In this document: positions 52,532 to 63,016 of the stretch, piece after piece
Layout of the letters: every line of letters starts with the position of its first letter
Position numbering within the stretch: position 1 is the first letter of the stretch
Source: Rossellomorea aquimaris TF-12
Lineage (GTDB): Bacteria; Bacillota; Bacilli; Bacillales; Bacillaceae_B
Length of the DNA stretch: 64,000 nucleotides
Reading direction: 5' to 3'
NCBI RefSeq assembly: GCF_001648555.1
Contig: NZ_LQXM01000029.1
Location: 1-64,000 of the forward strand
Notes under the pieces: generated by a model
The model's database searches: none
Seen by the model: only the letters and a program-made list of their open reading frames with translations
What the model was told of the DNA's origin: nothing
Position numbers and translations under genes: made by a program

Positions 52532-54133
52532 TTGAAATTATCGAATGTAAGACTATATGACGGTATGAACTATACAGATCCCAATAAGAAATACACTGTA
52601 ACAATCGAGGAAGGGGGGATTAGGGATATAAAGGAAGGCGGAGGACAAAGGGAAACAAAAAATGCATTGGATGCGATGGAAAGAGTGCTATCTCCTGCAT
52701 TTCATGACACTCATATGCATTTTTTGCGATACGGTTTAATGAAGAAAGAATTAGATCTAAGACATGTTAAGAGTTGGGAAGAAATGAAAAACGAAGTCCT
52801 TGAATATTACCCTAAAATGGAAAAGGGGGATTGGATTGTCGGTAGAGGTCTCAATGATAGTGAGTTCGAGGATCGAAATGACCTTTTAACAGGAAAAGAT
52901 CTGGATGAATTGCACTTACATACGTATATGTTTTTTCTTCATCAAGATGGACACGAATGTGTCGTCAATCATAAAGTTCTCGATTTATTAAAGGATGAAG
53001 ATGAATTTAATGAAATTCCTGAGGCTTTTAAAGAAAAAAATGATAGTGGCGAGTGGACAGGGCGTTTCAAGGATAGTGCCGTTCACTTCATCAAACATCA
53101 TTTTCGGAGCAGAAGTTCTGATGTAGCGAAAGAAGCTATCAGACAGGGGATTCCCCATATTCTGAAGCACGGTATTACTACCATACACACGGATGACTTG
53201 AATTTCATAGGGTCCTATGCCCGTTTATGGAGTGCATATAGCGAGTTAGAGAAAGAAGGGGAATTACCATTAAGAGTATATTTACACCACTACATCTTTA
53301 AAAAAGAGCATTTGCAGGATTTTCTTGAACACCATCCTCATCGCACTGGTGAAGGTAGCGATCATGTAAAGGTAGGCGCGGTGAAAATTTTTCTTGATGG
53401 GACCCAACGTCTTCACACTTCTGCCATGAGGATTCCATATAAGGATCGACCTGATACAAATGGTATCTTAATTTATTCTCAAAAGGAACTTAATGAAATA
53501 ATCAGGCTTGCAGGTGAAAATCGAATGCAGGTAGCGATGCATGCCATTGGGGACAAAGCTGTTGAACAAGCCATAACGGCACTGGAACAAGAAGAGGCAC
53601 AAACAGATACACTTCATCACAGAATCATCCATGCCCAAACATTAGGCGAAGATTTGCTCTATCGCTTGGAAAAGGTCAAGCCTACCATTGAAACACAACC
53701 TTCATTCTTGATGGGAGAATGGGATAAAAAGGTTAAATGGGTAGGAGAGGATTTGGCACCCTATTGCGACGCGTTTAAGAGCATCGTAAAGCGAGGTATA
53801 CCATATACATTGAGTTCAGATCTGCCTATTGGTTCCATTGATCCTTTTGAAGGAATGTTTGCAGCCGTCAATAGGACAGACCTGTCCGGGAAGCCGGAAG
53901 GAGGGTGGCAGCCTCAGGAAAAGCTCTCAATAGATGAGGCTTTTCGTGGATATACGTCCATGGCCACCTTGATCGAATTAAATGAATCTTACAATTCAGG
54001 GACCATCACAGAAGGAGAACGTGCGGACTTCATTCTATTGGATCGACATCCATTGGAAGTTTCAAAAAATGAAATAAACAGCATACGGGTTGTTGAAACC
54101 TGGCATTCCGGAAACAAGGTTTATTCGATCTAA
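52532..54133 (+). CDS. Amidohydrolase family 3 metal-dependent hydrolase (YtcJ-like)
   Basis: A 533-residue TIM-barrel amidohydrolase. The HxH metal motif is in SPAFHDTHMHFL (about 56-67), the bridging region in VGAVKIFLDGT (about 276), HAIGDKAVEQA (about 333) supplies a histidine, and SSDLPIGSIDPFEGMFAA (about 427) the catalytic aspartate. YtcJ-type enzymes act on N-acyl or amide bonds of unknown compounds. The TTG start follows AAAGGAGG. Monocistronic. Its codon use is somewhat richer in G and C than the neighbours'. Confidence 0.8.
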   Translation: MKLSNVRLYDGMNYTDPNKKYTVTIEEGGIRDIKEGGGQRETKNALDAMERVLSPAFHDTHMHFLRYGLMKKELDLRHVKSWEEMKNEVLEYYPKMEKGDWIVGRGLNDSEFEDRNDLLTGKDLDELHLHTYMFFLHQDGHECVVNHKVLDLLKDEDEFNEIPEAFKEKNDSGEWTGRFKDSAVHFIKHHFRSRSSDVAKEAIRQGIPHILKHGITTIHTDDLNFIGSYARLWSAYSELEKEGELPLRVYLHHYIFKKEHLQDFLEHHPHRTGEGSDHVKVGAVKIFLDGTQRLHTSAMRIPYKDRPDTNGILIYSQKELNEIIRLAGENRMQVAMHAIGDKAVEQAITALEQEEAQTDTLHHRIIHAQTLGEDLLYRLEKVKPTIETQPSFLMGEWDKKVKWVGEDLAPYCDAFKSIVKRGIPYTLSSDLPIGSIDPFEGMFAAVNRTDLSGKPEGGWQPQEKLSIDEAFRGYTSMATLIELNESYNSGTITEGERADFILLDRHPLEVSKNEINSIRVVETWHSGNKVYSI

Positions 54134-54146
54134 GTAAAAAGTAACT

Positions 54147-54182
54147 TCCCCCTTACAAATAAAGATTCAGGGGGATTTTTTA
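54147..54182 (+). terminator. Terminator of the amidohydrolase gene
   Basis: TCCCCCT (54147-54153) pairs with AGGGGGA (54169-54175), followed by T6. Confidence 0.75.
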
Positions 54183-54265
54183 CTGGAACTTTCAGTCTGC
54201 CTATTGGCACGTCCATTGATCTCTAATACAATATAATGATAAGAATTCTATTTGGAGGGAAGATT

Positions 54266-56392
54266 GTGATCACAGAAGCAAAACAGGTATTAAAGCAATA
54301 CTTTGGTTATGATGAATTCAGGGACGGTCAAGAGAGCATTATTGAATACATATTAGATGGGAAAAACACAGTGGGCATTATGCCGACAGGTGGAGGAAAG
54401 TCTCTATGTTACCAAATTCCCGCCCTAATGTTAGAAGGCGTAACACTTGTTATCTCTCCACTCATCTCTCTTATGAAAGACCAGGTGGATTCTTTAATCC
54501 ATCAGGGGATTCCAGCTACCTATATTAATAGTACTCTTTCTACCAGTGAAGTTGAGAAAAGAATGGAAGAGATTTCTCTAGGTGAGTTCAAGCTTGTATA
54601 TATTGCTCCAGAGAGATTGGAATCTTTTGGATTTGTCCGTTTCCTCAATACATTGCCCATCCCTCTTGTAGCTGTTGATGAAGCGCATTGTTTATCCCAA
54701 TGGGGTCATGATTTCAGACCAAGCTACTTAGGGATTTACAATGCAGTGAGTCAACTTCAAACAAAGCCTACCATACTCGCTCTTACTGCCACCGCTACTC
54801 CACAAGTGCAAGCTGATATTCTTCATCACTTACACATTCCGGATCAATATAAAGTATTAACTGGTTTTCAGAGGACGAATTTATTTTTCCAGGTGGTAAA
54901 GGGAGAAGATCGGAAACGGTGGGTTGAAAGATATGTACAAAAGAATCATCAGGATTCTGGTATCATTTATTGTGCCACCCGTAAGGAAGTTGAAAATCTT
55001 TATGTATTTCTAGAGAAAAAAGGATTATCCGTAGGTAAATATCACGGGGGGCTTTCTGACACCTTAAGACAAGAACAACAGGAAGCATTTCTGAATGATT
55101 CCATTAACATCATGATTGCGACCAATGCTTTTGGCATGGGAATCAATAAATCAAACGTGCGTTATGTTGTTCATTATCAAATTCCGAAGAATATGGAAGG
55201 TTATTACCAAGAAGCAGGAAGAGCAGGACGTGATGGAGTAGACAGTGAATGTGTATTGTTGTTCTCCCCTCAGGATATCCAGACACAGCGTTACATCATT
55301 GACCAGAATATTGTAAATCCTGAATTGCACGAGAATGAAATGCAGAAGCTCCGTGACATGATTGATTTTGTTCATACAGAAGCATGCCTACAGAACTATA
55401 TCTTAGATTATTTTGGTGAACTGGTAGATCAATCATGCGGTAACTGTAGTAATTGTTTGGATGATCGAGAATCAGAAGATGTAACAAAAGAAACACAAAT
55501 GGTTTTGTCCTGCATGATGCGAATGAATGAAAGGTTTGGAACCTCACTCATCAGTGGTGTACTTACTGGTTCAAAGAATAAAAAAATCCTCGAATGGGGG
55601 TTTGATCGTCTGACTACGTATGGATTAATGAAGGATTTGTCCCAAAAAGAAGTAGGTCTATTCATCGATTATTTGATTTCTGAAGGGATTATTCAGGTTG
55701 AGGGTGGTAGTTTTCCAGTTCTGAAGGTTTCATCAAAAGGCAAGGAGGTATTAATGGGAGAAAGAACTGTTTCTAGAAAGGTACAGCCTACGGTTTCTGC
55801 TATTATCCCTAATGAAGATGGTTTATTCCAAGCCCTCAGAGCCCTTCGGAAATTGATTGCAGATTCAGAAGGGGTGCCACCATTCGTTATTTTCTCAGAT
55901 AAGTCTTTGCAGGATATGTGTGTGAAGATACCGAAAACATCAGAGGAATTTCTTCACGTTAGCGGAGTAGGGGAAAGCAAGATGGAACGATATGGAGAGG
56001 TTTTCATTAGAGAAATTTCAGCTTTTTTAGAAGCAAACCCTGATCACCAAGTGGAGGTAGTCAAGCCAACATCATCTCGTAAGACAAACAACTCTGATAC
56101 GGCTTCCTATTTGATCAGCTATGCTTTATTTAAAGATCAAAAAGGGATCAAAGATATTGCTAAAGAGCGGGGTATGAGCACGGCAACGATTGAAAATCAC
56201 ATTATCCGTACCTATCAAGAAGGCATACTGGATGATTGGAGTATTCTCTTTACAGAAGAAGAAGAAAGTCTGATTGAAGAAGCTGTTTCGAAAGTAGGGG
56301 CAGACCTATTGAAGCCCATTAAAGAAGAATTACCAAAAAAAATAAGTTATTTCCAAATTAAAGGATTTTTGGTTAAAAACGGTCAGAATTAA
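54266..56392 (+). CDS. recQ: ATP-dependent DNA helicase RecQ
   Basis: A 708-residue superfamily 2 helicase. Helicase motifs: MPTGGGKSLCYQIPAL (about 39, Walker A), VDEAHCLSQWGHDFRPSY (about 135, DEAH plus the aromatic loop), ALTATATP (about 172), and YQEAGRAGRDG (about 312). The RQC zinc site CGNCSNCLD is at about 391. An HRDC domain (about 510-590) and a C-terminal helix-turn-helix (about 610-700) follow. It unwinds DNA in repair and recombination. GTG at 54266 follows TTGGAGGGA; the frame from 54236 has no site. Confidence 0.95.
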   Translation: MITEAKQVLKQYFGYDEFRDGQESIIEYILDGKNTVGIMPTGGGKSLCYQIPALMLEGVTLVISPLISLMKDQVDSLIHQGIPATYINSTLSTSEVEKRMEEISLGEFKLVYIAPERLESFGFVRFLNTLPIPLVAVDEAHCLSQWGHDFRPSYLGIYNAVSQLQTKPTILALTATATPQVQADILHHLHIPDQYKVLTGFQRTNLFFQVVKGEDRKRWVERYVQKNHQDSGIIYCATRKEVENLYVFLEKKGLSVGKYHGGLSDTLRQEQQEAFLNDSINIMIATNAFGMGINKSNVRYVVHYQIPKNMEGYYQEAGRAGRDGVDSECVLLFSPQDIQTQRYIIDQNIVNPELHENEMQKLRDMIDFVHTEACLQNYILDYFGELVDQSCGNCSNCLDDRESEDVTKETQMVLSCMMRMNERFGTSLISGVLTGSKNKKILEWGFDRLTTYGLMKDLSQKEVGLFIDYLISEGIIQVEGGSFPVLKVSSKGKEVLMGERTVSRKVQPTVSAIIPNEDGLFQALRALRKLIADSEGVPPFVIFSDKSLQDMCVKIPKTSEEFLHVSGVGESKMERYGEVFIREISAFLEANPDHQVEVVKPTSSRKTNNSDTASYLISYALFKDQKGIKDIAKERGMSTATIENHIIRTYQEGILDDWSILFTEEEESLIEEAVSKVGADLLKPIKEELPKKISYFQIKGFLVKNGQN

Positions 56393-56420
56393 TTTGTCAC
56401 GATAACAGGAGCCAAATCAA

Positions 56421-56448
56421 AAAAGCAGATGCCAGGCATCTGCTTTTT
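56421..56448. terminator. Bidirectional terminator
   Basis: AAAAGCAGATGCC (56421-56433) pairs with GGCATCTGCTTTT (56435-56447) between convergent recQ and ABC-F genes. Confidence 0.85.
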
Positions 56449-56461
56449 ACTTTGTATTCGA

Positions 56462-58087
<1,626 letters not shown>

Positions 58088-58256
58088 CTAAAAGATTATA
58101 ACACGCAAAGGGTCTAAAAAGATAGAGGGGAAGTATACACGTGGTTCATTTTCAGGGATACAGGGAATATAGTACAAACATCTTCTATTATATGTATTGT
58201 TTTCATTTCATCATTTTCCCCTTGTAATGTAATATGTAAATAAGGATGGTGTATGT

Positions 58257-58535
58257 ATGAAACTCTTGAAACGATTTAAATTTCTAGTTAATGTTCGAAA
58301 ATCAGTTCCATTTTTAGTGGAATTTTTTCGCTCAAAAGATATATCAATTGTAAAAAAGGTTCTATCGATTGGACTAATACTGGGGTATTTTATCCTGCCA
58401 CTTGATCTTATCCCGGATGTTTTAGTCTTATTTGGCATTATTGATGATGTAGCTGTATTCGCATTTATTCTACAATTAATCGTAAAGCTCGCACCTGAAA
58501 AGTTAAAAGAAAGATATGAAATCAAAAAACTCTGA
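58257..58535 (+). CDS. YkvA/DUF1232-family membrane protein
   Basis: A 92-residue protein with two hydrophobic helices. The conserved YFILPLDLIPDVLVLFGIIDDVAV (about 43-66) is the DUF1232 signature with its PLDLIPD and GIIDD acidic turns. It is a small membrane protein of unknown function. The ATG lies after GGATGGTGT. A ferritin-like gene follows 78 bases downstream. Confidence 0.8.
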   Translation: MKLLKRFKFLVNVRKSVPFLVEFFRSKDISIVKKVLSIGLILGYFILPLDLIPDVLVLFGIIDDVAVFAFILQLIVKLAPEKLKERYEIKKL

Positions 58536-58613
58536 AGGATTTATTGAAATGTTTAACAAAGGATAGGCCTCTATCATAGTTTGTAAGGACTATGTATAGG
58601 AGGAGATTTCTTC

Positions 58614-59051
58614 ATGTATGACCACCGTGCTTTTTATCAATATGAAGAACAAAGACAGCTTGATCCACAATTGAGGCGAGATATTCAAAAAGCGATTAAT
58701 GACGAATTTACAGCGATTTCTTATTATACTCAGCTTGCTGCAATAGCACCGGATAAATCAGCGAAACAAGCTATACTCAGTATTCGTCAAGATGAAATAC
58801 GCCATTTTAATGCCTTTTCTCAGTCATTTTTGCAATTAACAGGAAGGTATCCAAAGATAGATATAGTGAATCCTAGGGACTTACCAACAAATTATCGTCA
58901 AGGTGTTCGTGAAAGTATAAAGGATGAGTCAGAAACTGTATCTTTTTATTTATCCATTGCGAACAGGTTAACAGATCCCCGTGCTAAGAGAAGATTTACA
59001 AGGGCTGCATATGATGAGCAGCGTCATGCAGAAATATTAAGAAAACTATAA
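58614..59051 (+). CDS. Ferritin-like (rubrerythrin-fold) protein
   Basis: A 145-residue four-helix protein. Two metal-ligand pairs are visible: NDEFTAISYYTQLA with RQDEIRHFNAF (E and ExxH), and KDESETVSFYLSIA with YDEQRHAEIL (E and ExxH). This is the ferritin-like di-iron pattern. There is no rubredoxin domain. It could handle iron or peroxide; members of this group are also found in spores. AGGAGGAG is 9 bases before the ATG. Confidence 0.75.
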   Translation: MYDHRAFYQYEEQRQLDPQLRRDIQKAINDEFTAISYYTQLAAIAPDKSAKQAILSIRQDEIRHFNAFSQSFLQLTGRYPKIDIVNPRDLPTNYRQGVRESIKDESETVSFYLSIANRLTDPRAKRRFTRAAYDEQRHAEILRKL

Positions 59052-59176
59052 ATATAATCTATAACCGGAGAAGCCGTAAAATGGGCATATCTTTCGGTTT
59101 TTTCTTTTGATTTTTTAATGGAATTCAGCTAAACTAAACATATACGTAAATTCCAATAAGAAAGGTATGAATTAAA

Positions 59177-59623
59177 GTGGATTCTCATATTTCGAATTCA
59201 ATCCCGAAGCCTTTAGTTTCTATAAATCAATGGTTTATTGTGATAAGTGTAGTTGTTTCCTGGTTAACAAATATGGAATGGTTATTAATCCTTCCTTTCA
59301 TTGCCGGCCTTTCAGGACTCTTGTTTAGATTTAATCCCGTAATGCACGTAGGTAAACGATTCTTAAAAAAAGAAATGTCCAGTTATCCTCCTGAGGATTT
59401 TGATCAACAACAATTCAATGGTGCCATTGCAGTAGTTTGTTTAGGAAGTGCGTTCATCAGTTCATTAATTGGATGGAGCATTGGCTATTATCTATTTTCT
59501 GGCATGGTATTTTTAGCTGCATCTATCGCATTATTAGGTTTTTGTGTAGGGTGCTTTATCAGATTTCAATTTAAGAAATTTCAACACAACCGATCGAAAA
59601 GATTGATGAATAGGCCTAATTGA
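59177..59623 (+). CDS. DUF4395-family membrane protein
   Basis: A 148-residue protein with four hydrophobic helices. The first motif SIPKPLVSINQWFIVISVV and the central RFNPVMHVGKRFLKKEMSSYPPEDFDQQQFNG loop are typical for DUF4395. Function unknown; relatives often lie beside thioredoxin-like genes, none of which is here. The start is GTG. Its stop codon overlaps the -35 element of the following promoter. Confidence 0.75.
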   Translation: MDSHISNSIPKPLVSINQWFIVISVVVSWLTNMEWLLILPFIAGLSGLLFRFNPVMHVGKRFLKKEMSSYPPEDFDQQQFNGAIAVVCLGSAFISSLIGWSIGYYLFSGMVFLAASIALLGFCVGCFIRFQFKKFQHNRSKRLMNRPN

Positions 59624-59648
59624 CAAACTTTAAAGGAAACATTAAAAT
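59620..59648 (+). promoter_or_regulatory. Near-consensus sigma-A promoter of the MutS2-paralogue leader
   Basis: TTGACA at 59620-59625 and TAAAAT at 59643-59648 are spaced by exactly 17 bases. Transcription would start near 59655, giving a 5' leader of about 320 bases before the gene at 59977. Confidence 0.75.
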
Positions 59649-59688
59649 AAAGTTGTAACTAAATGAGGAATATTAAGGAGTATGTTGT

Positions 59689-59712
59689 ATGTTAGGTGTC
59701 GTTCTTAACTAA
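59689..59712 (+). CDS. Seven-residue leader peptide MLGVVLN
   Basis: ATG at 59689, stop TAA at 59710-59712, product MLGVVLN. AAGGAG (59675-59680) lies 8 bases upstream, a better site than a random 7-codon frame would have. The codons for the last residues lie within the left arm of a 10-bp helix, so ribosome position should decide whether that helix forms. Confidence 0.6.
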   Translation: MLGVVLN

Positions 59713-59804
59713 CCGTTAATAGAATACGGTCATTCATCGGTAAAGCTTAAAAATAGGCTTTCATTATGCTTATTTAAGTATGCCTTCTGAATGAAGTTAA
59801 GAAC
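59701..59804 (+). promoter_or_regulatory. Structured leader RNA with long-range helix
   Basis: GTTCTTAACT (59701-59710) pairs perfectly with AGTTAAGAAC (59795-59804). Directly inside, TCATTCA (59730-59736) pairs with TGAATGA (59788-59794). ACCGT/ACGGT (59712-59716, 59726-59730), AAAGC/GCTTT (59742-59746, 59757-59761) and ATGCTT/AAGTAT (59766-59771, 59776-59781) add three local hairpins. AGTATGC (59777-59783) can instead pair with GCATACT (59815-59821), an exclusive alternative. Confidence 0.6.
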
Positions 59805-59836
59805 AATGGTCATAGCATACTCATACTTTTTAAAGT

Positions 59837-59868
59837 AGAGCTGTGTCTTTGTGCACAGCTCTTTTTGT
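59837..59868 (+). terminator. Leader terminator 1 (attenuator candidate)
   Basis: AGAGCTGTG (59837-59845) pairs perfectly with CACAGCTCT (59854-59862), followed by TTTT G. It lies between the promoter and the gene it should serve. Confidence 0.75.
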
Positions 59869-59924
59869 GCATAAAGACATATCTTCCCTCTATTTAATAA
59901 GGTGATTTGTATAGTTGTAGTACT

Positions 59925-59960
59925 GACCACAATGGACATTGTTCGTTGTGGTCTATTTTT
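59925..59960 (+). terminator. Leader terminator 2 next to the ribosome binding site
   Basis: GACCACAA (59925-59932) pairs perfectly with TTGTGGTC (59946-59953), then TATTTTTATT and GGAGGAG (59964-59970) of the gene. It could also work at the level of translation. Confidence 0.65.
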
Positions 59961-59976
59961 ATTGGAGGAGATTACA

Positions 59977-61920
59977 TTGAATGAAAAAACGATTCAAATT
60001 TTGGAATTTAATAAGATTAAAGAAGAACTAACTCATTTTGCTCTCACTCAAGAAGGAAAAGCAGAACTATTAAAGTTAGTACCTTCAACTCATAAACGTC
60101 AAATTGAAATGCGATTAGATGAAGTATCAGAAGCAGTGCTAATTTTAGAAAAAAGTGCCAGTGTACCAATCCATGCCTTAGATGGCGTTGAAAAAATTGT
60201 TTCAAATTTAAATAAAGGAGTACCGTTAAAGCCGGAAGGACTTACAAAATTATATTATTTTCTTGATGCTTGTAAGAAGCTGAAAAGTTACATGAATGAT
60301 AAGCAATGGATTGCTCCAAGGGTTTCTGCATATGTGTATTCAATAGAGGATATTCCAGAAGTTGGGGATGAAATCAATCGATGCATCCGAAATGGAAGAG
60401 TAGATGATTATGCAAGTAAAGAATTACTGCGTATTAGAAAACAGGTCTCAATACAGGAAGACAGGTTAAAAGATAAAATTCAATCCATCGTGAAGTCAGC
60501 TAAATATAAACCATTTTTACAAGAGGCGATTGTCAGTCAACGTAACGGACGGTATGTAATACCTATAAAGAAAGAATATAAAAGTAAGTTAAAAGGATCT
60601 GTCTTAGATGCTTCCGCCTCAGGGTCTACCCTATATATGGAGCCTGAAGAATTGAGTAGTCAACAAGACCAGCTTCTTTTACATCAGATGGAAGAAGAAC
60701 AAGAGATAGAAAATATACTGTGGACATTGACTGGTCTTGTTCAGGCATATGAGCCACAATTAAAGCTGGCGATTGAAACCATGATTCATTATGATGTCTT
60801 ATTTGCGAAAGCAAAATACAGCCGATCCATAAATGGAGTAAATCCGATTGTAAATGAAAATCACATTATCAGACTGAATAATGCTATCCATCCATTGTTA
60901 GGTAGAAAGGCAGTGCCGTTGTCGTTAACTTTAGGAGATACCTTCCACGCCCTGATTATTACAGGGCCCAATACAGGTGGAAAGACAGTAGCGATAAAAA
61001 CAGTGGGATTGTTGACTTTAATGGCTCAATGTGGTCTTCACATTCCTGCTGAGAAAGGAAGTGAAATCAGTATATTTCAACAAATCCTACTTGATATTGG
61101 TGATGGTCAAAGTCTTGAACAGAATTTAAGTACATTCAGTTCTCATATTACAAACATTATTGAAATTTTAAAAGATACAAATGATCGTACATTAGTTTTA
61201 TTGGATGAGCTCGGTTCAGGTACTGATCCTTTAGAAGGGATGGGTTTAGCTACCGCCATATTAGGCCAACTGTATGAAAAAGGGGCTACAATGTTGGCTA
61301 CTACACATTATAGCGAGATTAAAAACTATGCTGATGACCGTGAAGGATTTATTAATGGAAGTATGGAATTCAACCTGGAAACCTTAAAGCCTACTTACAA
61401 ATTAATGGTAGGGAAAGGAGGAGAAAGTCAGGCTTTCTCTATTGCTTTAAAATTAGGTATGCACCCTTCTATTGTACAAAAAGCTCATCATATTTCTTAT
61501 CGAGAAGAAAAGGACTACACCGTAGAAGATTTGGATATAACCACAAGAAAAGACCTTGAAAAACAAGTGATTGTAAACAAGCATAAACGTCGAAATCACT
61601 CTAAATCTGTTTCGAAGAATGAAAATATGAATTCTTCTATAAAGATATTCACAAAAGGAGACAATGTAAAAATTTCTTCAACGGGTGAATTTGCCATTGT
61701 TTATGAAGGTCCAGATGAAAAAGGGGATTATATTGTACAAACGAAAGGAAAAAAAGAAACGATAAACCATAAACGTTTGTCTCTTTATGTAACTGCGAGT
61801 GAACTTTATCCAGAAGACTATAATTTCGATATTATATTTAACACAAAGGAAAATCGCAAGAAAGATAAAATAATGGGTAAGAGGTATGTCGAAGGATTAA
61901 CCATTGATCATGAAGACTAA
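59977..61920 (+). CDS. MutS2-family paralogue lacking the Smr domain
   Basis: A 647-residue protein. Order: MutS2 clamp/core helices (1-300), ATPase with GPNTGGKTVAIKTV (about 330), DIGDGQSLEQNLSTFSSH (about 374), LLDELGSGTDPLEG (about 408) and ATTHYSEIKNYA (about 440), then a basic linker and a KOW-like segment (about 560-605, FTKGDNVKI ... YIVQTKGK). Standard MutS2 has about 785 residues and ends in a Smr nuclease domain, absent here. MutS2 of Bacillus subtilis acts on collided ribosomes. The TTG start follows GGAGGAG by 6 bases; the upstream leader suggests inducible expression. Confidence 0.8.
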   Translation: MNEKTIQILEFNKIKEELTHFALTQEGKAELLKLVPSTHKRQIEMRLDEVSEAVLILEKSASVPIHALDGVEKIVSNLNKGVPLKPEGLTKLYYFLDACKKLKSYMNDKQWIAPRVSAYVYSIEDIPEVGDEINRCIRNGRVDDYASKELLRIRKQVSIQEDRLKDKIQSIVKSAKYKPFLQEAIVSQRNGRYVIPIKKEYKSKLKGSVLDASASGSTLYMEPEELSSQQDQLLLHQMEEEQEIENILWTLTGLVQAYEPQLKLAIETMIHYDVLFAKAKYSRSINGVNPIVNENHIIRLNNAIHPLLGRKAVPLSLTLGDTFHALIITGPNTGGKTVAIKTVGLLTLMAQCGLHIPAEKGSEISIFQQILLDIGDGQSLEQNLSTFSSHITNIIEILKDTNDRTLVLLDELGSGTDPLEGMGLATAILGQLYEKGATMLATTHYSEIKNYADDREGFINGSMEFNLETLKPTYKLMVGKGGESQAFSIALKLGMHPSIVQKAHHISYREEKDYTVEDLDITTRKDLEKQVIVNKHKRRNHSKSVSKNENMNSSIKIFTKGDNVKISSTGEFAIVYEGPDEKGDYIVQTKGKKETINHKRLSLYVTASELYPEDYNFDIIFNTKENRKKDKIMGKRYVEGLTIDHED

Positions 61921-61936
61921 AGCCTAATACATTCTT

Positions 61937-61970
61937 AACGTACCTAATAGAGAATTAGGTGCGTTTTTTT
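61937..61970 (+). terminator. Terminator of the MutS2 paralogue
   Basis: AACGTACCTAAT (61937-61948) pairs with ATTAGGTGCGTT (61954-61965) with one mismatch, followed by T5. Confidence 0.85.
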
Positions 61971-61984
61971 GATATTCGCTCTGT

Positions 61985-62120
61985 TAACAAGTTTGATTGG
62001 AGGCAAACAGGAAAGAACTTGCAAGTGCCGCTTTAAAATAGGTTCAACGTCTACCCTGTGAAAGTGTGCTTCCTTTAGCTACAATCAACCACTGCTATTC
62101 CAACTTAAATGGCTACAATA
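61985..62120. repeat. Decayed dispersed repeat-like segment
   Basis: No gene. AATCAACCACTGCTATTCCAA (from 62085) matches, in inverse orientation, the AGTAGTGGTTGATT at 13404-13417. The stretch is richer in G and C than its surroundings. It lies just behind a terminator. Confidence 0.3.
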
Positions 62121-62141
62121 CTTATGCAAACCGCCATATGA

Positions 62142-62864
62142 TTATAAGTTAGTAAATAAATAAGATAATATGATTCCAAGAGAGGAAATAAATCCTACAA
62201 TTGGACCTCCTTCTTCAAATGCTTCGGGAAGCATAGTAGATGAGACCATTGATAATAATCCGCCTGCTCCAAATGCACCAATCGCGTATATAAAATCTTG
62301 TGAGGCATTCTGCAAGAAGACATATCCACAAAGGGAACTAAGTGAGGATAGAATTACCACACTTCCCCATAAAAAAAGTATTTTCCTTGAGCTATATTCA
62401 TCAAGTTTTAAACCAATGCTACTCGATAACGATTCAGGCAGGTTGCTTATAAAAATGGCCAAGATAAATACCCATTGAATAGATTGGTTGCCAATAAAGC
62501 TTACGCCAATAATGATTGATTCTGGAATGGCATCCATAATGGTCCCTATGTAAATGGCTAAACCTGAATGACCGTGAGGATTTTTTTTAGATCTTTTTCG
62601 TTCTTTACCACCTTTTTTTGATATGAAATATTCAAGGACGGTAAACACTAGAGCACCTATTAAAAACAATGCAGTAACTAATAGTAAATTTGCTTCCCCA
62701 GTTGATTCTCCTAATAAATCAAAGGTTGCCGAACCAATAATCAATCCTGTTCCAAAAGCCATAAAAGCAACTACTTTTTTAGGAATAGTAAAGAATATGC
62801 CCATTAAAGCTCCAATAAATAGAGACAAACTTGCTACTCCACCCCAAAATGCTGCTTGAATCAT
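62142..62864 (-). CDS. ZIP-family metal transporter
   Basis: A 240-residue membrane protein with about eight helices and a histidine-bearing cytoplasmic loop (KKNPHGHSG, about 95). The ZIP metal-site helices are seen in IGTIMDAIPESIIIGVSF (about 108-125) and AIFISNLPESLSSSIGLK (about 137), with the paired P-E-S motifs. It would import Zn2+ or another divalent metal, but direction and metal are not shown. The ATG follows AGGGGTGAGAA. Confidence 0.8.
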   Translation of the reverse strand: MIQAAFWGGVASLSLFIGALMGIFFTIPKKVVAFMAFGTGLIIGSATFDLLGESTGEANLLLVTALFLIGALVFTVLEYFISKKGGKERKRSKKNPHGHSGLAIYIGTIMDAIPESIIIGVSFIGNQSIQWVFILAIFISNLPESLSSSIGLKLDEYSSRKILFLWGSVVILSSLSSLCGYVFLQNASQDFIYAIGAFGAGGLLSMVSSTMLPEAFEEGGPIVGFISSLGIILSYLFTNL

Positions 62865-62957
62865 TTATTCTCACCCCTATATATCTAGTATGGATACAAC
62901 TTGTCGTTACATTCATTCTAAATGTGATTTCCTCAAGAGGTATTTTTGAATATTTGT

Positions 62958-62988
62958 TGAATAGATTATTGCTTCAGTGGAGATAGTA
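62958..62988 (+). promoter_or_regulatory. Forespore (sigma-F/G) promoter of the spore lipoprotein gene
   Basis: TGAATA at 62958-62963 and GATAGTA at 62982-62988 with an 18-base spacer match the sigma-G/F pattern TGnATA-N18-CATnnTA at all but one defined base. The following gene encodes a YhcN/YlaJ spore lipoprotein, known to be forespore-expressed. Confidence 0.6.
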
Positions 62989-63016
62989 AGGGGGAAACTA
63001 TTTAGGAGGTATTTTT

